Source of the DNA: Dyella_B nitratireducens | GTDB taxonomy: Bacteria > Pseudomonadota > Gammaproteobacteria > Xanthomonadales > Rhodanobacteraceae | Assembly (NCBI RefSeq): GCF_049532905.1 | Contig: NZ_CP064032.1 | Span: forward strand, 1,178,001 to 1,242,000 | Reading direction: 5' to 3' | DNA: 64,000 bases | Shown: in pieces, positions 1-8,964 of the stretch | Numbering within the stretch: the stretch's first letter is position 1 | Layout of the letters: every line of letters starts with the position of its first letter | Program-made: the position numbers and the translations under genes | Notes under the pieces: model-generated | What the model saw: only the letters and a program-made list of their open reading frames with translations | Databases searched by the model: none | What the model was told of the DNA's origin: nothing

Positions 1-977
1 CAGAAAACCATGTTGAAGGCCGCCATCGGTGTCATGAACGCATCGTTGTTGCGCCCAGCAAAGCTGAATTGCACGCCGGCAATCAGGCCGAAGCGATCAT
101 TGAAGTTGTATTCCACGGCGGGCGCGAGGCTGTAGACGTTCTGTAGCGGATCACGTCGTGAAAACGCTGACGTGTTTTCACCTTCGCCCCGCACACCATT
201 CAACTGCGAAGCAGACGTGCGGTTGTAGGCCAAGTCCAGCGCCAGTGCCCATTTGGAGTTGATGCTGTATTCCACCGCGGTGGAGATGCCGAACGAATTG
301 CCCAGTCGAATGCCACCGCGAAAATCCTGCGGTGTGCCGTAAGCACTTGTGCCTTTCACGTCTACGCGGCTTGGCGGCAGCGAATAGGATATCGATGCGC
401 GAAAGCGCAGGGGCCGACCATTGGGTAACCAGGCGTACTGCTGCGCGAGCAGCGAGAACGTATCGACATGCGCACCATTGCCGGTGGCATTAAGCGGATT
501 TTCGTTGAGTTCGTCATAGGCGCCGGTGGGGAACCGGTGTGTGTAGCGCACGGCCAACGCGGGCGAAGTGCGGTCTTCGTTATGCGCGAGCAACTGGTAT
601 TGGCCGCCGATGGTTGTGTCAGTAGCGCCCCAGCCGTCCGTGTGCATGCCACCGGACATGGAATGTGCCGCACCGACGGAGGCTGTCAGCATGAAACGGT
701 CGGTGACGCTGTAGAAGATCGGAACCAGGGTTTGCCATTGGCGGACGCTGTTGGTCTTGGGCTGACTGTTGCCTTGATCGTCGTAGGCATCCGCACTCTT
801 GTAGTACATGAGGTAGGGTTCGATCATCCATGTGCCTTGGGGCGGCACGTTGGGACTTGGTGTCAGCAGCGGTCCGGTGAAGTTGACATCCGAATCCGCG
901 GCGCTGGCTTGTGCGCACCAACCAAGGGAGGCGAACAGCAGCGCAAAGGTCGTATGTTTCAGGCCAAATCGTTTCAT
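1..977 (-). CDS. Outer-membrane beta-barrel protein, possibly transporter/phenol MetA family (3' end at window edge)
   Basis: The reverse strand reads open from an ATG at 977 to the window edge, 325 codons. Residues 1-25 form a signal peptide (MKRFGLKHTT start, hydrophobic core, ASA cleavage site). The mature part has alternating hydrophobic and polar segments rich in Tyr, Asn, Arg and Gly, as in outer-membrane barrels. The N-terminal pattern (PLLTPSPNVP, then GTWMIEPYLMY) resembles the MetA-pathway phenol degradation/transporter family, a recollection rather than a search result. The last visible residues are AFNMVF followed by TG, so a stop with the usual C-terminal Phe may lie just outside the window. 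It is probably an outer-membrane protein of unknown substrate. FadL-like transport is the main alternative. Confidence 0.6.
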   Translation of the reverse strand, partial: MKRFGLKHTTFALLFASLGWCAQASAADSDVNFTGPLLTPSPNVPPQGTWMIEPYLMYYKSADAYDDQGNSQPKTNSVRQWQTLVPIFYSVTDRFMLTASVGAAHSMSGGMHTDGWGATDTTIGGQYQLLAHNEDRTSPALAVRYTHRFPTGAYDELNENPLNATGNGAHVDTFSLLAQQYAWLPNGRPLRFRASISYSLPPSRVDVKGTSAYGTPQDFRGGIRLGNSFGISTAVEYSINSKWALALDLAYNRTSASQLNGVRGEGENTSAFSRRDPLQNVYSLAPAVEYNFNDRFGLIAGVQFSFAGRNNDAFMTPMAAFNMVF

Positions 978-1124
978 CGGAAAAGTCCCAATCGTGTGGA
1001 GGAGTAGGAAGGGGCCGTAGGCGAGCGCCGACACACGATTGAAACTAAAGAAGGCTTTGCAGCCGATCTATCGGATTACTTTTAAAATGACCCGGCTATC
1101 AAGCGTATTCATTGAGGTGGATGT

Positions 1125-1658
1125 GTGACCTTGCACCAGACTTTGCGCCGCTATGCAGAAACGTTTCCGGGCGATCCACATGTCGTGGCATGTCTGGCTT
1201 TTCTGGAGGAGGCGGAGCGGCCATTCGATCGCGAGCATGTAACGGGCCATTTCACGGGTTCGGCCTGGCTGGTAAGCGGCGATGGCGAGCGCGTGCTGTT
1301 GACGCATCACCGCAAGTTGCAGCGCTGGTTGCAATTGGGCGGTCACGCCGACGGCGATAGCGATTTGGCCGCAGTGGCATTGCGCGAAGCGGAGGAGGAG
1401 TCAGGACTGCAGGGTCTGACGGTCGAGCCAGGCATTTTCGATGTCGATCGGCATTGGATACCGGAACGCAAGCATGAGCCAGGACATTGGCATTACGACG
1501 TGCGTTACATCGTGCGCGCTGGTGAGCATGAGGATTTCTTGGTCAGCGATGAATCCCTGGAGCTTGCCTGGGTGGCCATACGTGAGTTGGCGGAAGCGCA
1601 CGATACGGACGAATCGCTGCGCCGCATGGCGCGCAAGTGGCTGGCGAGTTCAGCTTGA
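1125..1658 (+). CDS. NUDIX hydrolase
   Basis: A 177-residue protein with a NUDIX box at about residues 72-95: GGHADGDSD, then REAEEESGL with the REXXEE metal-binding core. The usual first Glu of the box is Asp here. Such enzymes cleave nucleoside diphosphates linked to another moiety using Mg2+; the substrate cannot be told from sequence. The start is GTG at 1125, preceded by GAGGTGGAT as a good ribosome-binding site. The gene converges on the dioxygenase gene with only 3 bp between the two stop codons, so their transcripts must overlap at the ends. Confidence 0.85.
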   Translation: MTLHQTLRRYAETFPGDPHVVACLAFLEEAERPFDREHVTGHFTGSAWLVSGDGERVLLTHHRKLQRWLQLGGHADGDSDLAAVALREAEEESGLQGLTVEPGIFDVDRHWIPERKHEPGHWHYDVRYIVRAGEHEDFLVSDESLELAWVAIRELAEAHDTDESLRRMARKWLASSA

Positions 1659-1661
1659 GCG

Positions 1662-2183
1662 TCAGCCGTAACGTGCTGGCGCCGGATTGAGGTGCCCGCA
1701 CGCCTTGCACGTGCGTGCATCTTTCGACGCATAGAATCGATCGAATACCGGTGGAAAATCCGCTTCGATGCTCTGCAGTATGAAATATTCCTCATACAGC
1801 TTGTGATTGCAGCGCTCGCAGAACCACAGCAAGCCATCTTTCTCATGAGCAAGCCGACGGCGTTCGATCACCATGCCAATCGATTCGGGCATGCGTTGCG
1901 GCGAATGCGGTACGCGTGGTGGCAGATAGAAAATTTCGCCGGCACGGATGGGAATGTCGCGGGCGACACCGTCGTCTTGCACTTTCAGTACCATCTCGCC
2001 TTCGAGCTGGTAGAAGAACTCGGGACCTTCGTCATGGTGATAGTCGGTACGTGCATTCGGACCGCCGACGATCATGATGATGAAATCGCCATCGACAATG
2101 CATTTATTGCCAACAGGCGGTTTGAGTAGGTGACGGTGTTCGTCGATCCAGCGTTGCAGGTCGAAGGAAGGTAGCAACGACAT
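1662..2183 (-). CDS. nbaC: 3-hydroxyanthranilate 3,4-dioxygenase
   Basis: About 173 residues from the chosen ATG at 2183; an in-frame ATG at 2216 would add 11 residues, but MSLLPSFDLQRWIDEH fits the family start better. It is a small cupin enzyme that opens the ring of 3-hydroxyanthranilate in the kynurenine pathway to quinolinate and NAD. Visible features are the Fe(II) ligands in the DYHHDEGPEFFYQLEG segment and a later His in PPRVPHSPQ, plus two CXXC pairs near the C-terminus (CERC, CKAC) that bind a second rubredoxin-like iron in bacterial enzymes. Gene length matches the bacterial family. The other kynurenine-pathway genes are not in this window. Confidence 0.9.
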   Translation of the reverse strand: MSLLPSFDLQRWIDEHRHLLKPPVGNKCIVDGDFIIMIVGGPNARTDYHHDEGPEFFYQLEGEMVLKVQDDGVARDIPIRAGEIFYLPPRVPHSPQRMPESIGMVIERRRLAHEKDGLLWFCERCNHKLYEEYFILQSIEADFPPVFDRFYASKDARTCKACGHLNPAPARYG

Positions 2184-2231
2184 AAGCCCGATCCGGTGGA
2201 AGCCGGGCGTCACCATAACGCTGACGCGGCA

Positions 2232-2984
2232 TTAGAGGGAAGACGCGGCGCCAGCGACTTCGCTTACTGGCAGAAATTGTAGGAATTGTCCACCAACGAA
2301 GCTTTGCCCATAGTCGATCACCGCGCGGCGATATTTTTCGGAGGTGAATTCCGCCACCAGGTCGGTTCGCCCGATGATGCCGCCGAACAGGCGCTCGAAG
2401 CTGAGGTTCTGCCCCTGATCGGACAGCGCATTGGAGAGCAGCAGCGGATGTCCAGCACTGTCTTTGCGCTGGGACAGCAGTCACATGGCAATCTCCACGT
2501 TGCGCGCGGCGTTGTAGACACGCTGGGCGTCAAGCCCGTCAATGAGATAGAACACGTGCTTGCCGCCGTGCGCGGTGACCAGCATGTCGCCGATGCCATA
2601 GATGAAGGTGGCGACGCGATCGCCCTTGAAATGCGGATCCAGTGCCAGCTCCATGGCCTTGGTGTCGCGCGCGTCCAGCCCAGGCAGCGGCGTGTGCTGG
2701 TCGATGGCATGGCGTATTTGTGTTTCCGCTGCATCGCGGCTGGATGCGCTGCCTTTTTTCCATTCCGAAGGATTGCGCTTGTAGAGCTTGTCCATCAACA
2801 GGTACAGCGCCTCGAGATTGTTGCGCATCTCCAGGTTGGCCATGCGGTTGGGGTCGGACTGGATCAATTGGCCCTTGCTGAGTTTTGCTTCGGGCACGAT
2901 GTGGCCATTGACGGGGGGAGTGGGCTTGCATCCCGCGCAAGCTAGGGCAAGGAGCGCCAACCACCATCTCGAGAACTTCTTCAT
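2232..2984 (-). pseudogene. Lipoprotein gene interrupted by an in-frame TGA
   Basis: From ATG 2984 the frame encodes a lipoprotein: MKKFSRWW start, hydrophobic core and lipobox ACAGC, Cys at about residue 19. It stops at TGA 2483-2481 after 167 codons. The same frame then continues without another stop for 82 codons to TAA 2234-2232, and that tail looks like genuine protein (LLLSNALSDQGQ, FERLFGGIIGRTDLV, YRRAVIDYGQSFV). The simplest reading is a 250-residue lipoprotein in which one codon, possibly TGG, became TGA. It could instead be a sequencing error or a natural C-terminal truncation. Function is unknown. It lies between parE and the dioxygenase gene on the same strand. Confidence 0.65.
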
Positions 2985-3011
2985 GCCCAATGCGCCTGTC
3001 CATATGCGCAC

Positions 3012-3041
3012 AAAAAAATGCGCCGCGTGTAGCGGCGCATT
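3012..3041 (-). terminator. Rho-independent terminator of parE
   Basis: Ten-base perfect stem (AATGCGCCGC / GCGGCGCATT, 3017-3026 and 3032-3041) with a 5-base loop. On the minus strand it is followed by a run of T (the A run at 3012-3018 on the plus strand). It sits about 70 bp past the parE stop codon. Confidence 0.85.
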
Positions 3042-3113
3042 GTGTCCGACGTTTCGTAGCGGCCCTACTCGGCGTGTGCCTCGCGTTCGTGAAGGCGAAT
3101 GCTGTTGTCGGGT

Positions 3114-5003
3114 TCAGACTTCCAGCGTGGCCAAATCGCCTTTCTCTTCCAGCCAGCTCTTGCGATCCGAAGCGCGCTTTTTCGCCAGCAACATATCCAT
3201 CAGCTTGGCCGTGCCATCGCTGTCTTCCACCGTAAGTTGCACCAGACGGCGCGTGTCGGGATGGATGGTGGATTCGCGCAACTGCCCTGGATTCATTTCA
3301 CCCAGGCCCTTGAAGCGGGTAACGGTGACCTGGCCCTTCATCTTCTCGCGCTCGACTTTCTGCAGCATGGCCTGTTTTTCGTTTTCGTCCAGGCAGTAGA
3401 ACACCTGCTTGCCAACGTCGACACGGAAAAGCGGCGGCATGGCCACAAATACATGGCCTTCACGCACCAGGGCAGGGAAGTGACGCAGGAACAATGCGCT
3501 GAGCAGGGTGGCGATGTGCAATCCGTCGGAATCCGCGTCGGCCAGGATGACCACCTTGCCGTAGCGCAAGCCGCTCAAATCATCCTTGCCCGGATCGCAG
3601 CCGATAGCTACGGCGAGGTTATGCACTTCTTCCGAAGCGAGCACGGAAGTGGATTCCACTTCCCAGGTGTTGAGGATCTTGCCGCGCAGTGGAAGGATCG
3701 CCTGGAATTCCTTGTCACGTGCCTGCTTGGCGCTGCCGCCAGCCGAATCGCCTTCCACCAGGAACAGCTCAGTGCGCGTGAGATCGGTGGCCGTGCAGTC
3801 GGCCAGCTTGCCCGGCAGGGCAGGGCCTTGAGTGATTTTCTTGCGCACCACCTGCTTGGCGGCTTTCAATCGTGCGCTGGCGCGTTCAATCGCGAGCTGT
3901 GCGATGCGTTCGCCGAGATCGACATGCTGGTTGAGCCAAAGACTGAAGGCGTCATGCACCACACCTTCCACCAGTGCCGCGGCGTTGCGCGAGGAAAGGC
4001 GTTCTTTGGTTTGGCCGGCGAACTGCGGGTCCTGCAATTTGGCTGATAGTACGAAGGCCAGCCGTTCCCACACATCTTCCGGCGCGAGCTTCACACCGCG
4101 CGGCAGCAGGTTGCGGATGTCGCAGAATTCGCGCACCGCATTGGTCAGGCCGCTGCGCAAGCCGTTGACGTGCGTGCCGCCTTGCACGGTAGGAATCAGG
4201 TTGACGTAGCTTTCCTGCACCAACTCGCCTTCCGGTAGCCAGGTGAAGGCGACGTCGAGGCCTTCCGTGTCGCGTGCGACGTGGTGCACGAACAGGTCGG
4301 CCGGCACGCATTCGGCACCGTCGAGTTCGCCGCGCAGGTAGTCACGCAGCCCGTCCTCGTAATACCACTCGCTGACTTCGCCGCTGGCTTCGTCGAGGAG
4401 TTTCACGTTGAGGCCGGCGCACAGCACCGCCTTGGCGCGCAGCAGATGCTTGAGCTTGGAAAGCGAAATCTTCGGCGAGTCGAAGTATTTGGGATCGGCC
4501 CAGAAGCGCACGGTGGTGCCGGTTTTCTTCTTCGGGACCGTGCCGATGGTTTCCAGCGGACTGGCGCGGTCGCCGTTGGCGAACGCCATGCGGTATTCGT
4601 TGCCGTCGCGGCGGATGGTCACTTCCACCTTGTTCGACAGTGCATTCACCACCGACACGCCCACGCCGTGCAGGCCGCCGGAGAAGTTGTAGTTCTTGCC
4701 GGAGAATTTGCCGCCCGCATGCAGGCGGGTGAGGATCAGCTCGACGCCGGGAATGCCTTCTTCCGGGTGGATGTCCACCGGCATGCCACGGCCGTCGTCG
4801 GTCACTTCCACCGAGCCGTCGGTATGCACGATCACTTCGATCGATTTGGCGTGGCCGGCCAGCGCCTCGTCGACCGAGTTGTCGATCACTTCCTGCGCCA
4901 GGTGGTTCGGGCGCGTGGTGTCGGTGTACATGCCCGGTCGGCGTTTGACGGGGTCTAGGCCGGAGAGGACTTCGATGTCGGCGGCGTTATAGCGGCTGCT
5001 CAT
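3114..5003 (-). CDS. parE: DNA topoisomerase IV subunit B
   Basis: A 629-residue type II topoisomerase ATPase subunit, which with ParC decatenates daughter chromosomes. The GHKL ATPase domain is at the N-terminus: the VIDNSVDEALAG N-box, DDGRGMPVDIH, and GGLHGVGVSVVNALS. The TOPRIM domain is in the second half: ELFLVEGDSAGGSAKQARD, then the DADSDG metal-binding motif. The C-terminal FKGLGEMNPGQL motif is intact. Length matches ParE of about 630 residues rather than GyrB of about 800. It starts at ATG 5003 and is followed by a strong terminator and the broken lipoprotein gene. parC is not in the window. Confidence 0.97.
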   Translation of the reverse strand: MSSRYNAADIEVLSGLDPVKRRPGMYTDTTRPNHLAQEVIDNSVDEALAGHAKSIEVIVHTDGSVEVTDDGRGMPVDIHPEEGIPGVELILTRLHAGGKFSGKNYNFSGGLHGVGVSVVNALSNKVEVTIRRDGNEYRMAFANGDRASPLETIGTVPKKKTGTTVRFWADPKYFDSPKISLSKLKHLLRAKAVLCAGLNVKLLDEASGEVSEWYYEDGLRDYLRGELDGAECVPADLFVHHVARDTEGLDVAFTWLPEGELVQESYVNLIPTVQGGTHVNGLRSGLTNAVREFCDIRNLLPRGVKLAPEDVWERLAFVLSAKLQDPQFAGQTKERLSSRNAAALVEGVVHDAFSLWLNQHVDLGERIAQLAIERASARLKAAKQVVRKKITQGPALPGKLADCTATDLTRTELFLVEGDSAGGSAKQARDKEFQAILPLRGKILNTWEVESTSVLASEEVHNLAVAIGCDPGKDDLSGLRYGKVVILADADSDGLHIATLLSALFLRHFPALVREGHVFVAMPPLFRVDVGKQVFYCLDENEKQAMLQKVEREKMKGQVTVTRFKGLGEMNPGQLRESTIHPDTRRLVQLTVEDSDGTAKLMDMLLAKKRASDRKSWLEEKGDLATLEV

Positions 5004-5291
5004 GCGGATGCTGGATACGGGAGTGAGCGCGGGAGGATGGGTGGTGAGGCCGGAGAGGTCAAGATGGCGGGGCGATCTCGCCTTGTCCTGCTGCCGAGTA
5101 TTAGCCTCTTAGATGCTGTTTTCAAATCTATCTGATCCGGCGGTAAATCGCCGCGCGCCCCCCGTTGCTCACATACGTCATGCGCCTTCGAAGCAAGAGG
5201 AGAAAGAACGCTTTGAGCGAAATATAGGAATGCCGCAGATTCGTGTTCTCTAAGTTCTAGCCTGTGTGCTCTTCCAGCGGAGAGTCTCCCC

Positions 5292-5846
5292 ATGATTAAT
5301 CCTGTTCAATCGAACTGCCCGACGACGCTTGCGCCCACAGTACCCTCATCGAGTGCAGCTGGCGCCGCTTCCAACGCGCAAGCAGGGCCGTCTACAACCA
5401 ATGTAGGTAATCCGTTCAATACGGATACTAAGCAAAGCACAAATACAGCAACGCACTACCCGGCGACACTTCTTCAAGCGAACAACCCGGCACCTGCTGC
5501 CGGAGGATCCTCATCGAGTGCAAGCTCTGATTCACGTGCAAGTGTCGCTCCGGTAAAGTTTACCAGCCCAGCTGACGGCACAGTCATTCACCCATATGAA
5601 ACTGTCACTTTCAAAGGAACCGCGAACCCGAATGCAGAGGTGGTACTTCATGACCCTAGTGGTCGCCAAGGGACCCTTGATGAGCAAGCCGAATGGTCAA
5701 TTCTCGGCCGTACGACCGCGGACGCCAACGGCAATTGGCAAATCGATTACACCGCTAACGATAGGGGTTTTGGTACAGGCTCTCTTCAGGCCAATGCCGC
5801 CGAGACAGTGACTTTCCTCGGCGTCACCTTTGCCCCTTCCCGGTAA
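5292..5846 (+). CDS. Hypothetical protein, Ser/Thr/Ala-rich N-terminus and Ig-like C-terminal domain
   Basis: A 184-residue protein with no recognised signal peptide. Residues 1-85 are low-complexity and probably disordered (rich in Ser, Thr, Ala, Asn, Pro). Residues 87-180 look like a bacterial Ig-like beta-sandwich: FTSPADGTVIHPYETVTF, then GTANPNAEVVL, then ADANGNWQID, the signature of Ig repeats in bacterial surface proteins. AGCGGAGAG lies upstream at ribosome-binding distance. Its bases are visibly more A/T-rich than parE or pepP, and it is a single gene between two minus-strand genes, which suggests recent acquisition. A disordered Ser/Pro/Thr N-terminus is also common in secreted effectors, but I found no regulatory motif to support that. 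Confidence 0.6.
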   Translation: MINPVQSNCPTTLAPTVPSSSAAGAASNAQAGPSTTNVGNPFNTDTKQSTNTATHYPATLLQANNPAPAAGGSSSSASSDSRASVAPVKFTSPADGTVIHPYETVTFKGTANPNAEVVLHDPSGRQGTLDEQAEWSILGRTTADANGNWQIDYTANDRGFGTGSLQANAAETVTFLGVTFAPSR

Positions 5847-5948
5847 CGCGGTTTCCCGACACGAGCAATCTCCACAACAACTCAGGTGAGGGCTCGATCG
5901 AGGTCATCTGGGTGCCTTGATCTTGCCCCTGAATCACGGACACTCAGT

Positions 5949-5980
5949 TAAGCGACATGTCGTATAAGCGACATGTCGTA
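5949..5980. repeat. Perfect 16-bp tandem duplication containing a palindrome
   Basis: Two adjacent identical copies of TAAGCGACATGTCGTA, at 5949-5964 and 5965-5980. Each contains the 10-bp palindrome CGACATGTCG. It lies between the Ser/Thr-rich gene and the end of the aminopeptidase gene. It may be a pair of protein-binding sites or the scar of a mobile element. Confidence 0.7.
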
Positions 5981-6022
5981 GCTCAAACTCGACTGGGAGC
6001 AAGGTATCGTTGAGTCGGCTTC

Positions 6023-7822
6023 TTATAGCGGTGCGCAGTGCTTCTGCAGCCACGCCAGATCCGCTCCCTCCAGCAACGGCGCCAGCGCCGCTCGCACGGT
6101 GGCGTGGTAATCGTCCAGCCATGCGCGCTCCTCAGGATTGAGCAGGCTGGGTTCCAGTGCGCGGCGGTCGAACGGGCACAGCGTGAGTGTTTCGAACGCG
6201 TAGAAATCACCGAACTCGGTCTGGTCGGCTTCCACCACCACAGCGAGGTTCTCGTGACGGATGCCATGGCGGGCCGGCTTATATAAGCCGGGCTCGATCG
6301 AGGTGATCATGCCGGGTTCGAGCGGCACCAGCGTGGTGCCGGAAACCGGTGGGCGGATGCCGTGCGGCCCTTCGTGCACATTCAAGAAATACCCGACACC
6401 GTGGCCGGTGCCATGGCCGTAGTCCATGCCGCTGGCCCAGAGCGGAGCGCGGGCCAGCGCGTCGAGTTGCGGGCCGCTCGCGCCTTTCGGAAAGCGAGCG
6501 CGCGAGAGCGCGATCATGCCTTTCATGACCAGCGTGGCATCACGCCGTTGTTCGGAGGTAGTCGGCCCCAGCGCCAATACGCGCGTGATGTCGGTGGTGC
6601 CGCCCAAGTATTGTCCACCCGAATCGACCAGCAACAGACCGTGGCGCTGCAAGGTGTTATGTGCTTCCGATGTGGCGCGATAGTGCGGCAGCGCGCCGTT
6701 CTCCATGTAGCCGGCGATGGTGGCGAAACTTTCGCCAACGAAGTTCGGTTGGGCCGAGCGCTCATCACGCAGCAGCGCATCCACATCGAGTTCGGTCTGC
6801 GTCATACCGGCGGCGAGCCGCTCTTCCAGGCGGCGAAATGCGCGTACCAGCGCAGCGCCATCGCGGCGCATCGCTTCGCGGATATGCGCCAGTTCGCTCT
6901 TGCTCTTGATCGCCTTGAACGCCGTGGAGGGGTTTTGCGCCTCAACGCGTTTTACGTCCGGCGCGACGGCTTGCAATACCAGACTTACCACGCGGCCTGG
7001 ATCGAACAATAAGGTGTCGCTGGCTTTCAATTCACCAAGCGCATCGGCCAGCGTAGCGTAATTGGCGATGCGGATGCCGTCGGTATGGAGCGCCGCGACG
7101 ATATCATCGTTGAGCTTGTCCCGATCGACGAACAGCGTGGCCTGTCCGGATAATTCTGCCAACAAGTGCGCCAGGAACACCGGATTGCATTCGACATCAC
7201 TGCCACGCAGGTTGGTGAGCCAGGCGACGTCGTCCAAGCTGGAGACGAGATGATGCGTGGCGTGCTGCTTGCGCATCGCGTTGCGCAGCTTCTCGAATTT
7301 TTCGGCGCGGGTCGTGCCGGCGTAGGTGAGCGGATGTTCGAACACCGGCGCATGCGGCAGGGTGGGACGGTCATGCCACACCATGCCAGGCAGGTCGAGA
7401 TCGACGCGCAGCGTCGCGCCCACGCTGCCCAGCAGACGCTCGATCTGGCGTTGTATCGCCACCGATACGCTGTCGCCGGCTACTGCCACCACGTCGCCCT
7501 GATGCAGGTGCTGCTGCAACCACGTCAGATGTTCCGGCGCATGCGAAACGCGTTGCTTCATCAAGGCAATACCACTACCCGCAAGCTGTTGTTCGGCCTG
7601 TGAGAAATAGCGCGAATCGGTCCACACCCCAGCATCCTTGGCGGTGACAAGCAAGGTGCCTGCCGAGCCGTCGAAACCGGATAGCCATTCGCGTGCCTGC
7701 CAATGTGCGGGCAGGTATTCCGACAAATGCGGATCGGCGGTGGGAACAAGACAGGCGGCGATGCCATGCCTGGCCATCATTTCGCGCAAGGCGGCGATGC
7801 GGGCGGGAATCGGAGTGCTCAT
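6023..7822 (-). CDS. Xaa-Pro aminopeptidase (M24B, long form)
   Basis: A 599-residue metallopeptidase that removes an N-terminal residue preceding proline. The layout matches the long three-domain aminopeptidase P (eukaryotic APP1-like): two creatinase-type N-terminal domains (about 1-300) and a pita-bread catalytic domain (about 310-530), then the C-terminal extension. Candidate metal ligands are Asp in LLVDSGGQY, Asp in TTDITR, His in GHGTGHGVGYFLNVHEG, Glu in ITSIEPGLY and Glu in RHENLAVVVE. The E. coli PepP form is shorter, about 440 residues, so I do not assign pepP. There is no signal peptide, so it is cytoplasmic. It stands alone on the minus strand, divergent from cyoA. Confidence 0.92.
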   Translation of the reverse strand: MSTPIPARIAALREMMARHGIAACLVPTADPHLSEYLPAHWQAREWLSGFDGSAGTLLVTAKDAGVWTDSRYFSQAEQQLAGSGIALMKQRVSHAPEHLTWLQQHLHQGDVVAVAGDSVSVAIQRQIERLLGSVGATLRVDLDLPGMVWHDRPTLPHAPVFEHPLTYAGTTRAEKFEKLRNAMRKQHATHHLVSSLDDVAWLTNLRGSDVECNPVFLAHLLAELSGQATLFVDRDKLNDDIVAALHTDGIRIANYATLADALGELKASDTLLFDPGRVVSLVLQAVAPDVKRVEAQNPSTAFKAIKSKSELAHIREAMRRDGAALVRAFRRLEERLAAGMTQTELDVDALLRDERSAQPNFVGESFATIAGYMENGALPHYRATSEAHNTLQRHGLLLVDSGGQYLGGTTDITRVLALGPTTSEQRRDATLVMKGMIALSRARFPKGASGPQLDALARAPLWASGMDYGHGTGHGVGYFLNVHEGPHGIRPPVSGTTLVPLEPGMITSIEPGLYKPARHGIRHENLAVVVEADQTEFGDFYAFETLTLCPFDRRALEPSLLNPEERAWLDDYHATVRAALAPLLEGADLAWLQKHCAPL

Positions 7823-8031
7823 CGGCGCATGGTAGCAGGCATATCGTGCGTACTTTATCTACACAGATGCACCCTGCGTTAGTCGCGACACATTGCGTTG
7901 CGCATCGCCCGCGACATTCTGTCTGGCGGATGTAACAGCCTGCAGGCTAGTCACACCTTGCTGCAGCGCGATAACATATCTGAGTCGTTTCCCCACGACA
8001 CCTCCCAATCAGTCCTTCTTAAGAGTCGTTC

Positions 8032-8961
8032 GTGAACAAGCGTTCCCTCGTCTCCGCCGCACGCTGGTCGTGCGTAGGCTTCGCTGCGCTCCTGCTCAGC
8101 GGTTGCAATTTGGAACTCATGTCGCCCATGGGCGATATCGGCGCCCAGGAAAAGTCGTTGATCCTGATCGCCACGGGTTTGATGCTGCTGGTCGTGGTCC
8201 CGGTCATTGCGATGACCCTGATCTTCGCCTGGCGCTATCGTGCTTCCAATACCAAAGCCAAGTATGCGCCGAAGTGGTCGCATTCGACCGCGATCGAGGC
8301 AGTGGTGTGGATCATTCCCTGCATCATCATCGCGATTCTCGGCACGATCACCTGGCGCACCACGCACGAGCTTGATCCGTACAAGCCGCTGGATCATCAG
8401 GCCAAGGCGATCACCATCCAGGCCGTGTCAATGGATTGGAAGTGGGTGTTCATCTATCCGGAATACGGCGTAGCCAGCGTCAATGAATTGGCGCTGCCGA
8501 CCAACGTGCCGGTGCATTTCGAGATCACGTCCGACTCGGTGATGAATGCGTTTTTCATTCCGCAGCTCGGTAGCCAGATCTACGCGATGGCGGGCATGGA
8601 AACACAGCTCCACCTGATTGCGAACCAGCCGGGCACCTATGCCGGCCTGTCCAGCAACTACAGCGGTGCGGGTTTCTCGGACATGCACTTCACGGCGATC
8701 GCGACGTCGCAGCAGGGTTTCCAGGACTGGATCAACAAGGCCAAGGCCAGCCAGCTCAGCCTGGATGACCAGACCTATCACACGCTGGCGCAACCGAGCG
8801 AAAAGGTGCCGGTGACGTACTACACCAACGTCAAGCCCGGCCTGTTCAACGCCATCATTGCCCAGTACATGGGCGACATGAAGATGGACAAGATCGGTGC
8901 CGAGCCTGCGCAGGCCAGCGCCATTCCTTCGCCAAACGATCACGCCAAGGCTGCGGAGTAG
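8032..8961 (+). CDS. cyoA: Cytochrome bo3 ubiquinol oxidase subunit II
   Basis: A 309-residue membrane subunit of the quinol oxidase. GTG start at 8032. The N-terminus is a lipoprotein signal with lipobox LLLSGC, as in E. coli CyoA. Two membrane helices follow (about 40-65 and 85-105), then a periplasmic cupredoxin domain. The CuA cysteine and histidine ligands of cytochrome c oxidases are absent, which marks a quinol oxidase. The C-terminal arm (QQGFQDWINKAKAS onward) is the COX_ARM region. First gene of a four-gene operon, 3 bp from cyoB. Confidence 0.96.
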   Translation: MNKRSLVSAARWSCVGFAALLLSGCNLELMSPMGDIGAQEKSLILIATGLMLLVVVPVIAMTLIFAWRYRASNTKAKYAPKWSHSTAIEAVVWIIPCIIIAILGTITWRTTHELDPYKPLDHQAKAITIQAVSMDWKWVFIYPEYGVASVNELALPTNVPVHFEITSDSVMNAFFIPQLGSQIYAMAGMETQLHLIANQPGTYAGLSSNYSGAGFSDMHFTAIATSQQGFQDWINKAKASQLSLDDQTYHTLAQPSEKVPVTYYTNVKPGLFNAIIAQYMGDMKMDKIGAEPAQASAIPSPNDHAKAAE

Positions 8962-8964
8962 GCC

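Noticed and set aside
3099..4046. 315-codon plus-strand frame opposite parE
   Set aside because: parE is clear on the minus strand; the frame is a shadow.
5150..5291. Possible plant-inducible promoter (PIP box) in front of the Ser/Thr-rich gene
   Set aside because: Only one TTCG-type half site lies there; the second at the required spacing is missing.
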